In this document: one piece after another, positions 1-8,790 of the stretch
Numbering within the stretch: the stretch's first letter is position 1
Layout of the letters: each line of letters starts with the position of its first letter
Assembly (NCBI GenBank): GCA_003833075.1
Contig: RIAY01000008.1
Location: 62,001 to 126,000, forward strand
From: Muribaculaceae bacterium Isolate-036 (Harlan)
GTDB taxonomy: Bacteria > Bacteroidota > Bacteroidia > Bacteroidales > Muribaculaceae
Direction of reading: 5' to 3'
DNA length: 64,000 bases
The notes under the pieces: model-generated
Told to the model about the DNA's origin: nothing
The model's input: the letters and a program-made list of their open reading frames with translations, nothing else
The model's database searches: none
Translations under genes and position numbers: made by a program

Positions 1-302
1 ACGGGTATATTATCCGCGAACGCAACTGGAGGATAGGAAATAGAATCGAGATTGATATAATAGCCGAAAAAGACGGTATTATTGTTTTTGTGGAAGTCAA
101 GGCAAGAAAGGGAGATTTCCAGTCTCCCGAAGAAACGGTGGATTCCCCGAAAAGAAAAAAGATGATACAGGGGGGAGACATATACCTGCGCGGTCTGCCT
201 CATCTGTTTCCTTACCGCCTCGACATCATTACAGTCACGGGCACCCCTGAAAGTCATGAAATAAAACATCTGGAAGATGCCTTTCTTCCTCCTTTGAAAT
301 AG
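1..302 (+). CDS. YraN/UPF0102 family nuclease-like protein, C-terminal part
   Basis: The 5' end lies outside the window. The open frame reads from base 3 and ends with TAG at 300-302, about 99 residues. It contains the family signature: an acidic residue before DIIA, then FVEVKARK about ten residues later. This is the D...ExK core of the restriction-endonuclease-like fold. The tail carries the usual IQGGDIYLR helix and a Tyr-Arg-Leu-Asp segment. The family is annotated as putative endonuclease with no firmly settled cellular role. Identification by motif is good; function is inferred from the fold only. Confidence 0.85.
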   Translation, partial: GYIIRERNWRIGNRIEIDIIAEKDGIIVFVEVKARKGDFQSPEETVDSPKRKKMIQGGDIYLRGLPHLFPYRLDIITVTGTPESHEIKHLEDAFLPPLK

Positions 303-303
303 C

Positions 304-333
304 AGTGTTTGAATTTAACATGAATTATATAAG
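304..333 (+). repeat. Dispersed intergenic repeat, copy 1
   Basis: The 30 bases just after the yraN stop match, in inverted orientation, bases 5490-5521 with one substitution (G/A in the middle) and a 2-base indel near the end. The shared core is AGTGTTTG-ATTTAACATG-AATTATAT. Both copies are intergenic. Part of it (AGTGTT-GGATTTA) recurs at 57293-57314 next to an AGAAACTGTTTAAA motif. Confidence 0.6.
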
Positions 334-340
334 AACGCAT

Positions 341-397
341 TCATTCAAACGCCCTTCAGACATATCACATGGTGATGCCTGAAGGGCGTTTGAATGA
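341..397. terminator. Bidirectional terminator-like inverted repeat between convergent genes
   Basis: Bases 341-359 and 379-397 form a perfect 19 bp inverted repeat. The 19-base loop itself holds a short ATCAC/GTGAT hairpin. It sits between the convergent yraN and alkaline phosphatase genes, so it can terminate both transcripts. There is no long U-tract on either side. Confidence 0.6.
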
Positions 398-444
398 TGT
401 TGCGACAACAGTCTCAGGAACTGTCTTTCCCGAGAGAATTAATT

Positions 445-1854
445 TCAAAGAGGGACATCTTCAACGGATATACCCAATGCAATCGAAAGTATCCGGCGCG
501 GAATTTCAGTATTGTCTGAAAGTGGCGAGAACCTCTCGGCACCCTCTCCGATTGCAAAAACAGGCACCATCGCACCCGTATGACTGTGTGATGAGAACCC
601 GAATCCTGCAGCAGCATTCAAAATTTCAAAAACGCGTGCCGTAAAACCGTCGAAAGTAGCGTAAAGAGTCTTCTCATCCGCCAGACTTCTGCCTGTCATC
701 ATCTGCTCGAACATTTCCTCAAGTTCGGCATTCTGCTGCTCGGAAGGCTTGAATGCCGTTCCCCAGCCAAGCTTCTCCCGCATGAAATCCGTCATATCCT
801 TCCAGATAAATTCACGGGACCCGCTGACAAAAGACTTGACACTGTCGGCAAATGCCTCCTTGGAAATTTTCTGTGCTCCCACCCGCGATGTGCGCATGGA
901 ATATCCTGTCGCTTTTGTACCTGCCGACATCCCTCCGGTCTCATGATCGGCAGTCACGACTATCAACGTTTCTTCAGGATGCTTCATATAAAAATCGTAT
1001 GCAAGCTTGAGCGACTCATCAAAATCAAGCACTTCCCGCACTATTGTCCCTCCATCGTTGGAATGACCGGCATGATCTATACCGCCGCACTCCACCATCA
1101 TAAAAAACCTGTCGGGAGTAACACTCATCAGCTGACGTATCCCGGCATATGTCATGTCCCTAAGTTTCATGCCTCCTTGTATGGAATCAATCGTATATCC
1201 TATAGTCCACGCATCAGGAGAATCGGAAGAGAGCACCAGCATACGGTCGGCAGTCTCCGACAATCCTTCGGTGCCATATGAAACCTTAACTCCATGTTTT
1301 GCAAAATAGTCAAGCAATTCTGTCTTTTTCCCTTCTTTGTCACGTGCTCTTGCAAGACCGGCTCCTGCAGCAAACTGAAAACCTGAATCAGCGAGATCTT
1401 TTCCTATCTGCATTCGTTCGCCACGATTCTTGACATGCGCATAAAACGCTCCGGGAGTAGCATCGTCAATTCCGTCTGTCGTAACAAGACCTATTCCCCA
1501 CCCGCGTTTGAAAAGCACCTCCGCAATTGATGTCACAGCCACGGTGTCTGGTCCCATGCCGAGCATTCCGTTCCGGGTCTTACGTCCTGTGGCGAGAGCG
1601 GTTCCCGCTGCCGCGGAGTCAGTCACCCGTGATGAAAAAGAATGAGTTCTCGCTGCTGACATGACCGGCATCCTTAACATTGTCAATGTATCTTTGGAAC
1701 CAATTACATCAGTCTGATATAACTGCGCGTTCAATACATGATTGAATCCCATGCCGTCACCGATAAAATAAAATATATAATTCGGTTCGGCATTGGAGAC
1801 GAAGACACTTGCGAACGCAAGCACGCAAGAAATCAAAAACTTACTCTTTATCAT
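445..1854 (-). CDS. Alkaline phosphatase (PhoA family), secreted
   Basis: About 469 residues. It hydrolyses phosphate monoesters in the periplasm to release phosphate. The start at 1854 is chosen because it gives a clean signal peptide (MIKSKF, hydrophobic core, SNA cut site); a longer frame to 1902 would bury it. Visible motifs are IGDGMG near residue 31 (metal-binding Asp33), TDSAAAGTALATG with nucleophile Ser80, and later HSNDGG and TADHETGG metal ligands, with HSHTG near the end. These are the full Zn/Mg site set, so the enzyme should be active. It lies 54 bases downstream of the TrmH-type gene on the same strand. No Pho-box was recognised. Confidence 0.9.
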   Translation of the reverse strand: MIKSKFLISCVLAFASVFVSNAEPNYIFYFIGDGMGFNHVLNAQLYQTDVIGSKDTLTMLRMPVMSAARTHSFSSRVTDSAAAGTALATGRKTRNGMLGMGPDTVAVTSIAEVLFKRGWGIGLVTTDGIDDATPGAFYAHVKNRGERMQIGKDLADSGFQFAAGAGLARARDKEGKKTELLDYFAKHGVKVSYGTEGLSETADRMLVLSSDSPDAWTIGYTIDSIQGGMKLRDMTYAGIRQLMSVTPDRFFMMVECGGIDHAGHSNDGGTIVREVLDFDESLKLAYDFYMKHPEETLIVVTADHETGGMSAGTKATGYSMRTSRVGAQKISKEAFADSVKSFVSGSREFIWKDMTDFMREKLGWGTAFKPSEQQNAELEEMFEQMMTGRSLADEKTLYATFDGFTARVFEILNAAAGFGFSSHSHTGAMVPVFAIGEGAERFSPLSDNTEIPRRILSIALGISVEDVPL

Positions 1855-1908
1855 AATCACCTTTTTATTCCTTATCACCGCACTATCCCCATCCAGCCCC
1901 ATCTCGCC

Positions 1909-2688
1909 CTATTCCGCCCCATTTAAGCCCCCATTCAAGCGTCCGCGAAATTGAGAAAGAACAACAGCTGTGGCAACAGCCACATTGAGTGATTCGGAAT
2001 GATTTCCCGAATCATAAGGGGGAATCAGCAACGGGGATGTCACCATATTTCTTATCGGTGCGGATATCCCTTTACCCTCATTGCCCATTATAATGAAACC
2101 CGATGCTGAAAGCGAGGCTTCATATATATTGTCTCCATTCAGCAAAGTTCCGTAAACCGGAATCTCGGGATTATCGTTCAAAAGACGGCAAAGGTCACAA
2201 TATACGACCTCAACCCTCCCCAATGAACCCATTGTTGACTGGACTGTTTTGGGATTAAAAATGTCCACGGTATCTTTCGACGCATAAATCCGGTCTATAC
2301 CGAACCAATGGGCGGTACGTATAATAGTTCCCAAATTACCGGGATCCTGAACTCCGTCAAGAAGCAGATACAATTTGTCGGGAGCAGGCTCCGGAACATT
2401 GTCATAGTAACCATCCGGAATCCGGTATACGGCAAGAATATCGGATGGCGTGGAAAGCGATGAAATCTTACCCATCTGACCCTGCGACACCACGAACGAA
2501 ACATTCCTGCATCCCCACTCTTCAGGAATGGACTCCGGATTGGTTGAGACTATTGCCTCCACTTCAAAACTGCCGATGGTATCTTCTATACTTTTACGCC
2601 CTTCCGCGATAAATAGGCCATGGCGGTCACGCATCTTGCGACGCGATAATTGTGAGTATATTCCTTGTTTTGCTTTTGAGAGTTCCAT
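1909..2688 (-). CDS. TrmH-family (SpoU) RNA 2'-O-methyltransferase
   Basis: 259 residues. It uses S-adenosylmethionine to methylate a ribose 2'-OH in rRNA or tRNA. The N-terminal part holds the substrate-binding region with the LFIAEGRKSI segment. The C-terminal SPOUT domain shows all three family motifs: DGVQDPGNLGTIIRTA (motif 1), IMGNEGKGIS (motif 2) and a SESLNVAVATAV stretch (motif 3). The start at 2688 (MELSKAK) is preferred over 2709. The knotted SPOUT domain is clear; the exact nucleotide target cannot be read from sequence. It is the upstream gene of a probable two-gene unit with the phosphatase. Confidence 0.88.
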   Translation of the reverse strand: MELSKAKQGIYSQLSRRKMRDRHGLFIAEGRKSIEDTIGSFEVEAIVSTNPESIPEEWGCRNVSFVVSQGQMGKISSLSTPSDILAVYRIPDGYYDNVPEPAPDKLYLLLDGVQDPGNLGTIIRTAHWFGIDRIYASKDTVDIFNPKTVQSTMGSLGRVEVVYCDLCRLLNDNPEIPVYGTLLNGDNIYEASLSASGFIIMGNEGKGISAPIRNMVTSPLLIPPYDSGNHSESLNVAVATAVVLSQFRGRLNGGLNGAE

Positions 2689-2851
2689 GTTTTCCTGCTT
2701 TCGCAACATATTATGATTACGAAATTAGCTAAAATTTACAACATTATGACAAAAACAGGCAAGCAAGTGAATTTTTTTTTTTAATTTTGTGGTAAATCTC
2801 AGTCTATACAAGACCGAAGGCTATATTGCTTAATTGATAAATTCTTAAGAC

Positions 2852-3697
2852 ATGAAATATATAGGCGCCCACGTAAGTGTGAAAGGTGGTGTCTCCAATG
2901 CGCCGCTTGAAGCGGCAAGAATAGGAGCAAAAGCCTTTGCCCTTTTTACCGGCTCAAGCAACCGCTGGGCATCAAAAGCAATCTCTGAAGAAGAGACAGA
3001 ACGGTTCAAAGCCAATTGTGAGGCAGGAGGCTTCTCTCCGGCTCATATATTGCCACACGATAATTTTCTCATCAATCTGGGAAGTCCGGATCCGCAGAAA
3101 CTTGAAATGTCACGCAAATCATTCATCGATGAAATGAGACGATGCTCCCAGCTGGGTCTGACCATGCTCAATTTTCATCCCGGAAGCCACCTGAAGGAGA
3201 TTCCCGTTGATGATTGCCTTGATCTCATTGCCGAAAGCATCAACATATCACTTGACCAGACAGAAGGTGTGACGGCTGTTATTGAATCGACCGCAGGACA
3301 AGGTTCAAATCTCGGCTATGAGTTCGGACAGATAGCCCATATCATTGACAAGGTCGAAGACAAGACAAGGGTTGGCGTATGTGTCGACACCTGTCATACT
3401 TATTCGGCAGGATACGACCTGAGATCGGAAGAAGGATATGCGAAAACATGGAACGATTTTGACCGTATCATCGGTGCAGGATATCTTCGCGCCCTTCATC
3501 TCAATGACGACAAGAGGGAACTCGGTTCTCGAATTGACAGACATGAAGAGATAGGCAAAGGCACACTTGGCGAAGAATTTTTCATCCGCCTTGTCAACGA
3601 CCCCCGATTCGACAATATGCCTCTTATTCTCGAGACTCCGAACGATTCGATATGGCATGAGGAAATAACCTGGCTCTACTCCCAGATAAAAGAATAA
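2852..3697 (+). CDS. nfo: Deoxyribonuclease IV (endonuclease IV), AP endonuclease
   Basis: 281 residues, normal family length. It nicks DNA 5' of abasic sites in base-excision repair. The TIM-barrel signatures are present: HPGSH, IESTAGQG, CVDTCHTYSAGYD, LHLNDDK...DRHEEIGKG and LETPN. These supply the three-zinc site. A TAATTTTG element at 2782-2789 fits the Bacteroidota -7 box, but no good TTTG lies 20 bases upstream. It is divergent from the TrmH-type gene. Confidence 0.95.
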   Translation: MKYIGAHVSVKGGVSNAPLEAARIGAKAFALFTGSSNRWASKAISEEETERFKANCEAGGFSPAHILPHDNFLINLGSPDPQKLEMSRKSFIDEMRRCSQLGLTMLNFHPGSHLKEIPVDDCLDLIAESINISLDQTEGVTAVIESTAGQGSNLGYEFGQIAHIIDKVEDKTRVGVCVDTCHTYSAGYDLRSEEGYAKTWNDFDRIIGAGYLRALHLNDDKRELGSRIDRHEEIGKGTLGEEFFIRLVNDPRFDNMPLILETPNDSIWHEEITWLYSQIKE

Positions 3698-3807
3698 AAT
3701 TAGGATATCAGGCTGCACAGGCTGTCCCCTCTCCCATCTCTCCCCATTTAGCCCCATCTCTCCCCATTCTCCCATAAAAAAGAAAAAAACACTAAATAAA
3801 ATCTTAC

Positions 3808-5430
3808 ATGAAAACCAAACCTGACTTAAGCTTCTGGAAGCTATGGAATCTTTCTTTCGGCTTCTTCGGAGTTCAGATTGCCTACGCTTTGCAGAGTGCG
3901 AACGTGTCAAGAATCTTCACTACCATTGGTGCGGATCCTCACGATCTGAGCTATTTCTGGATTCTTCCTCCCCTGATGGGGCTTCTCGTGCAACCGATAG
4001 TCGGCATGATGTCCGACCGCACATGGAACCGCTTCGGCAGAAGACTCCCCTACCTGATTTTCGGAGCATTGATTGCTGTTATCGTGATGTGCATGCTCCC
4101 CAATGCAGGCAGTTTCCAGTTCACTGTCTCAAGTGCGATTCTCTTCGGGCTTGTTGCCTTGATGCTTCTTGACACTTCAATCAACATGGCGATGCAACCT
4201 TTCAAGATGCTCGTAGGCGACATGGTGAATGAAAAACAGAAAGGACTCGCCTACTCTATTCAGAGTTTTCTGTGCAATGCCGGTTCTATAGTAGGATATA
4301 TTTTCCCCTTCCTGCTTATGTGGCTTGGAATGCAGAACGTTGCTCCCGCAGGCGTTGTGCCCGACACCGTGATCTGGTCATTCTACCTTGCTGCCGCCAT
4401 ACTACTTATATGCGTGATATACTCGCTCGTCAAAGTAAAAGAATGGTCCCCGAAAGTCTATAACGAATACAATGGCGTTCCCGAAAACAAAGAAAAGGGT
4501 TCAGGCAATGTCATCACGCTTCTCCGCAAAGCACCCTCTACCTTCTGGTCTGTCGGATCCGTGCAGTTCTTCTGCTGGTTCGCATTCCTGTTTCTCTGGA
4601 CATATGCCACCAACACAATTGCACACAACGCTTTCTCTACCCCGACTGTGGAAACAATCACCGGAATCCGCTGCAATGGCACGGACTATAATGCCAAATA
4701 CCTGATTGCAAATGATACAATAATACTGATTGACCACGGCAAGAAAACGAGTGACTTCCTTGCTTCCGCAAAGGGGGCATTTGTGCTGACAACCGCAGAT
4801 ATCGTTGTCAAGAATCCCGATGGCACCCTCGACACCAACGATGCCACATCCCATCGAATTGAAAACGCTGCGGACTGCAGCTTTGTATCCAAGACGGTGC
4901 TTGACGCGTCATCTCCCCAATATAATGATGCCGGCAACTGGCTCGGACTCCTTTTTGCGGTGCAGGCTGTCGGATCTGTGTTGTGGGCAGTGGTTCTGCC
5001 TCGCTTCAGAAGCAGGAAGTTCTCTTATATCCTGTCATTGCTTTTAGGGGCTGCCGGATTTATTATGACTGCATTCTTCACTAACCAGTGGCTGCTTTTC
5101 GTGGCATTCGTGCTTATCGGATGCGCATGGGCGGCAATGCTTGCATGGCCTTTCACTATTCTCACAAACTCACTCAAAGGCGGCAACATCGGCGCATATC
5201 TCGGCCTGTTCAACTGTACCATCTGCATTCCGCAGATTGTAGCGGCAATAGTGGGTGGCTGGATACTCTCAATGCTCAGTACTCCGGGACAACTCGCTCC
5301 CGAGTATCTCATGATGACTATAGCAGGAGTCTCACTTGTCATCGGTGCCGCCTGCGTCTTCCTGATAAAGGAAAACGCAGCTGTAGAGACAAAACCGATG
5401 GAGACTCCCGCCATCAGCGAGAATATGTGA
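3808..5430 (+). CDS. SLC45-like MFS sugar transporter with large TM7-TM8 insert
   Basis: 540 residues and about twelve membrane helices. The family (SLC45/GPH-like) moves disaccharides such as maltose or sucrose with protons. The loop 2-3 signature is seen as GMMSDR...RFGRR (residues 66-79), and a second NEKQKG motif lies near 141. Between helix 7 (ends near 273) and helix 8 (starts near 377) sits a soluble insert of about 100 residues, predicted to be periplasmic. No maltose-processing gene lies beside it, so the substrate is inferred from family only. The gene follows nfo by 110 bases and ends in an intergenic region with a dispersed repeat. Confidence 0.82.
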   Translation: MKTKPDLSFWKLWNLSFGFFGVQIAYALQSANVSRIFTTIGADPHDLSYFWILPPLMGLLVQPIVGMMSDRTWNRFGRRLPYLIFGALIAVIVMCMLPNAGSFQFTVSSAILFGLVALMLLDTSINMAMQPFKMLVGDMVNEKQKGLAYSIQSFLCNAGSIVGYIFPFLLMWLGMQNVAPAGVVPDTVIWSFYLAAAILLICVIYSLVKVKEWSPKVYNEYNGVPENKEKGSGNVITLLRKAPSTFWSVGSVQFFCWFAFLFLWTYATNTIAHNAFSTPTVETITGIRCNGTDYNAKYLIANDTIILIDHGKKTSDFLASAKGAFVLTTADIVVKNPDGTLDTNDATSHRIENAADCSFVSKTVLDASSPQYNDAGNWLGLLFAVQAVGSVLWAVVLPRFRSRKFSYILSLLLGAAGFIMTAFFTNQWLLFVAFVLIGCAWAAMLAWPFTILTNSLKGGNIGAYLGLFNCTICIPQIVAAIVGGWILSMLSTPGQLAPEYLMMTIAGVSLVIGAACVFLIKENAAVETKPMETPAISENM

Positions 5431-5489
5431 AAATGCGATAAAACAATAAAGACACTTCATGTGGATGAAAAGAATTAATTCCGGAAAAT

Positions 5490-5521
5490 CTTACATATAA
5501 TTCATGTTAAATCCAAACACT
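5490..5521 (-). repeat. Dispersed intergenic repeat, copy 2
   Basis: The inverted copy of the repeat at 304-333. The neighbouring bases 5508-5529 also match 57293-57314 at 19 of 22 positions, which links this repeat to the AGAAACTGTTTAAA group. Confidence 0.6.
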
Positions 5522-5583
5522 CTCTTAATCCAAAACGGTTTTTAAGTGTTATATAGATAAATTAATTTTTAATATCAGTTAGT

Positions 5584-6051
5584 ATGAAAAAGTTTCTTTA
5601 TCTCCTTCTGTTATTGCCATTGGGATTCCTGACTTCCTGTCACGATGACGATGATATGCCTTCTGTTGATATTACTGTAAGTATCGACAACGCCGTCGAT
5701 GCCGACGGACGCATTTTCATAGTATCCGGTGAGCCGCTGACTGTATCGGGTATCACAGCCGAAGGACTCGGTGGCAAAGCCGCCGGTATATCAGGCGTGA
5801 ATTATGTGCTTGACCACGTAGGAATGGGGTACACGATCGTGCAGCCGTTCGGTGGCTCGATTCCTGCCGCGTATCTCCCGGTAGGCAATCACCTTTTCAC
5901 TCTCGCTTTCGATGTTCTTCAGGTTGACAAATCCATCGCTTACGCCCAATTGTCAACAATAGTGACAGTTGTAGAATCGGCAGACGACCTGCCTGACGGA
6001 ACCACTCCCGGCACTGTCGAACTGAAATACAGACTGAATCCCCAGCAATAG
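5584..6051 (+). CDS. Small surface lipoprotein, unknown function
   Basis: 155 residues. A signal peptide ends in a lipobox (LTSC), and the mature protein begins C-H-D-D-D-D. That acidic run after Cys+1 is the Bacteroidota export signal for display on the outer surface. The rest looks beta-rich and Ig-like. I do not recognise a named family. It is monocistronic between its own upstream region and the terminator at 6071-6106. Confidence 0.75.
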   Translation: MKKFLYLLLLLPLGFLTSCHDDDDMPSVDITVSIDNAVDADGRIFIVSGEPLTVSGITAEGLGGKAAGISGVNYVLDHVGMGYTIVQPFGGSIPAAYLPVGNHLFTLAFDVLQVDKSIAYAQLSTIVTVVESADDLPDGTTPGTVELKYRLNPQQ

Positions 6052-6070
6052 CCATAAACCACAACATAGT

Positions 6071-6106
6071 GAAAACCGCAGCCATCGACAGATGGTTGCG
6101 GTTTTC
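6071..6106 (+). terminator. Rho-independent terminator of the lipoprotein gene
   Basis: A 16-base stem (6071-6086 with 6091-6106, one G-U wobble), a GACA loop, then TTGTTTATTTT. Confidence 0.8.
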
Positions 6107-6137
6107 TTGTTTATTTTCTCACAAAACACTATATTTG
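6106..6137 (+). promoter_or_regulatory. Bacteroidota-type promoter for the 6246 gene
   Basis: CTTG at 6106-6109, 20 bases, then TATATTTG at 6130-6137. This fits the -33 TTTG / -7 TAnnTTTG consensus with one mismatch in the -33 box. It predicts a transcript start near 6144 and a leader of about 100 bases. Confidence 0.55.
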
Positions 6138-6245
6138 CATTAACAATTCTTCACCCATGGATTCCAGTCCTCTTTCCTCAAAACGTCAAGACAAGGGAAG
6201 ATGTCTCTGAACCACCCTTATGATATCTAACCATATCCATGTAAT

Positions 6246-6887
6246 ATGAAACTGAAACACCTGTTTTTTACCGCTGCATTGCCGTTGATTGTATCATGCG
6301 GGGGCAAAGGAAAAGAAGTGAGAGACGATTCCGCTTGCGGAACCGCAAGCGATACAGTTCTTCCTGTGAATATTGAGATTGAAGATGCACCGGCAGACAG
6401 CATACCGCCATATAATTCGGATGATCTCCGGAAATTCGGATTACGAGGAAAAGTAAAGACTGTACGTACTAAAGAATACTCACCATTCGTGACATGCATT
6501 TCGGGACCACTGCAGTTCAACGAGGATGGTTCTCTGTCAAGCAGGTTTGATGAACTTACCGACAACAGAATGGTTTGCAATGACAACGGGATTATCAATG
6601 GGACGGAATGCAGAGAAAGCGACGGCACGGTTTTCAGACTTGCGCTCACAGACTATGACCCGGAAGGTAATCCCGTATCCGGCACATACACCTCGGATGG
6701 ACCTGATGAAATTTGGGAAGTGGAGTTTTCCATCAGCTATCTGAAATTCGACAAAGAGGGCAACTGGACAGAACGCCTTTTCAAGGGAACTTCTTCCACA
6801 AGACAAATGAAAGATAACGGGGAATACTCCGCACCCACGAAAGAAAACTTTGAAAAATCGGAAACAAGAGCTATAATTTATTATTAA
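6246..6887 (+). CDS. Lipoprotein, unknown function
   Basis: 213 residues with a short signal peptide and lipobox (IVSC, then GGKGKE). The body carries FGLRGKVKTVRTKEY and a later IsYLKFDKEGNWTER segment, which suggests repeats of the kind seen in secreted proteins with beta-hairpin (RHS/YD-like) strands. No enzyme motif was found. It is followed 19 bases later by the SPFH gene and is probably cotranscribed with it. Confidence 0.72.
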   Translation: MKLKHLFFTAALPLIVSCGGKGKEVRDDSACGTASDTVLPVNIEIEDAPADSIPPYNSDDLRKFGLRGKVKTVRTKEYSPFVTCISGPLQFNEDGSLSSRFDELTDNRMVCNDNGIINGTECRESDGTVFRLALTDYDPEGNPVSGTYTSDGPDEIWEVEFSISYLKFDKEGNWTERLFKGTSSTRQMKDNGEYSAPTKENFEKSETRAIIYY

Positions 6888-6906
6888 TCATTTAATTATT
6901 TAAAAT

Positions 6907-7836
6907 ATGGATAATCTGAATCACGAATATGAATACAAAGGACTTTGTCTGAATGGATTTGCAATGTTATTCATTACATTCATTCTTATTCCACTGCTGT
7001 TCGCACTATGCATTGTCTTTTGGTCAGAGTCCAATCCCGGACTTGCGGTAGCTTTGACAATCCCACTCTTTATACTCTTTATACTGGGATGTGTCGGGTA
7101 TTTCGTCCAGGAGCCAAACGTGGCTCGTGTCATGATATTTTTCGGCAAATACAAGGGTACCTGCAAGAAAACAGGCTATTATTGGGTAAATCCGTTCCTT
7201 AGCCGCAAGCGTCTTTCTCTGAGAATAAGAAACATGGACATTGAACCGATAAAGGTAAACGACAAGGTCGGCAACCCGGTGTTGATAGGCATGGTTCTTG
7301 TATGGAAAATCAAAGACACATACAAAGTCGTTTTCGATCTGGATTCACAGAGCCTTGGCGCACAGACAGCTTCTGTCAACAATGCCGCTCTTCAGAATTT
7401 CGTGAGAATCCAGAGCGATGCCGCCCTACGCGAGGTTACAGGACATTTCGCATACGACCAGACAGATTCAGGCAATCCCGATGAACTTACGCTTCGTGAC
7501 AGCGGACCGGAAATCAACGACCTGCTGGAGAAAAAAATCAACGAACGCCTTGCGATTGCCGGTATGGAAGTTGTGGAAGCCCGACTCAACTACCTCGCTT
7601 ACGCTCCTGAAATCGCGGCGGTAATGCTTCGCCGCCAGCAGGCATCGGCAATAATATCTGCAAGAGAACAGATTGTGGAAGGCGCAGTCTCAATGGTCGA
7701 GATGGCACTGACAACACTCGAATCAAAAGGAGTTGTGGCACTCTCCAACGACCAGAAGGCATCAATGGTAGGCAACCTGCTTGCCGTGCTGTGTGCGGAT
7801 GAGCCTCTGACTCCGACACTCAATGCAACTGTCTGA
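6907..7836 (+). CDS. SPFH/band-7 domain membrane protein
   Basis: 309 residues. Two N-terminal membrane segments (about 17-40 and 46-68) are followed by a band-7/SPFH domain starting near 75 (EPNVARVMIFFGKYKGT). A C-terminal coiled region carries the typical EAR...APEIAAVMLRRQQA stretch. SPFH proteins form oligomeric scaffolds in membrane microdomains and often work with proteases. No NfeD partner is next to it. The gene shares a probable transcript with the upstream lipoprotein. Confidence 0.85.
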   Translation: MDNLNHEYEYKGLCLNGFAMLFITFILIPLLFALCIVFWSESNPGLAVALTIPLFILFILGCVGYFVQEPNVARVMIFFGKYKGTCKKTGYYWVNPFLSRKRLSLRIRNMDIEPIKVNDKVGNPVLIGMVLVWKIKDTYKVVFDLDSQSLGAQTASVNNAALQNFVRIQSDAALREVTGHFAYDQTDSGNPDELTLRDSGPEINDLLEKKINERLAIAGMEVVEARLNYLAYAPEIAAVMLRRQQASAIISAREQIVEGAVSMVEMALTTLESKGVVALSNDQKASMVGNLLAVLCADEPLTPTLNATV

Positions 7837-7846
7837 AAAACTCTTC

Positions 7847-7898
7847 AACTGAAACAACGGCGGCGAATCAATGTTGATTCGCCGCCGTTGTTTCAGTT
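7847..7898. terminator. Perfect 25 bp bidirectional terminator palindrome
   Basis: Bases 7847-7871 and 7874-7898 are perfect reverse complements with a 2-base loop. The GC core GGCGGCG is flanked by A-rich and T-rich ends on the two sides. It lies between the convergent SPFH and channel genes and overlaps the stop codon of the channel gene (7893-7895). Confidence 0.8.
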
Positions 7899-8705
7899 GC
7901 CTGCGCCGGAATCGCCGTGTCCCGCAGTTTCGTCACGCAGGGACTGGGCCTGATCGGGATGCTTCTTCACAAACTGACGATATGCCTTTACAAGGGAGAT
8001 TTCATCGTTGTGAGTGCCCGCCTGCTTGTTGCGCTCGGTAATAAGGTTGGTGACGTAGACTGTGAAGATCGGAAACATCATCATGCCCAATGCTGCCAGC
8101 AATACCGACAACACTCTGCCAACCCCGGTCACAGCTTCTATATTTGATCCGACGGTAGTGACATCCATCGCCGCCCACCATAACGCATCCTGATAGCATT
8201 TCACATCCGGATTGACCTTGAATTCGAAAAGATAAAAGGTCAGACTCGCAAAATATACGGTTGAGAACAACGTGATGAGATAGGTAAAGAAAAGACCGGT
8301 CGCCTTGTTGTAGGTAAACCAGCTGACTACGATTGCCATCGCATATCCGCCCCGGATCAGCGGCATATAACGTACAAGATAGGCGACATCTTTCGAAATG
8401 TCCCACCCGAAATGGTAAAGTATCGCCTGATAAGGTATGGATACGATAAAGAAAATGAAATGGGTGGCAAGATAGTGTCTCTTATCATGCGACAGAAAGA
8501 ATTCAATGAAAAAATCCGCCATAAAGACAACACATATCCAGAACTGCTGTTTCTGGAATTTCGGTTCTTTATAAAACGACACGTTCTCAAACGTATCGAC
8601 TGATATTATATATATAAGCCATGCCGACAACAGCATGATGGCAACATGCAGAATCATAAGCACTCCCCTGCTCCTTAGGAAATTAGCCAGCGTATGAATA
8701 TTCAT
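7893..8705 (-). CDS. Ion channel, voltage-gated-K+-like fold with altered filter
   Basis: 270 residues with about six hydrophobic segments, then a pore loop at 172-188 and a last helix (197-220). The filter reads TTVGSN (residues 183-188) where potassium channels have TVGYG. The S4-like segment near 105-125 keeps only two arginines, so voltage sensing is doubtful. The C-terminus is a short charged tail. By fold it belongs to the ion-channel superfamily; selectivity is uncertain. It is a single gene, convergent with the SPFH gene. Confidence 0.75.
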   Translation of the reverse strand: MNIHTLANFLRSRGVLMILHVAIMLLSAWLIYIISVDTFENVSFYKEPKFQKQQFWICVVFMADFFIEFFLSHDKRHYLATHFIFFIVSIPYQAILYHFGWDISKDVAYLVRYMPLIRGGYAMAIVVSWFTYNKATGLFFTYLITLFSTVYFASLTFYLFEFKVNPDVKCYQDALWWAAMDVTTVGSNIEAVTGVGRVLSVLLAALGMMMFPIFTVYVTNLITERNKQAGTHNDEISLVKAYRQFVKKHPDQAQSLRDETAGHGDSGAGN

Positions 8706-8790
8706 GACAGTTAATCTTATATAGAAATATTATAAACCTAATTTTAATTAAAAACGTTTAATTTTAAAAAACTGTTTAAATACTTTTTAT

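Noticed and set aside
3305..3910. 201-codon ORF on the - strand
   Set aside because: It lies across nfo and the start of the SLC45 gene and is the shadow of these frames.
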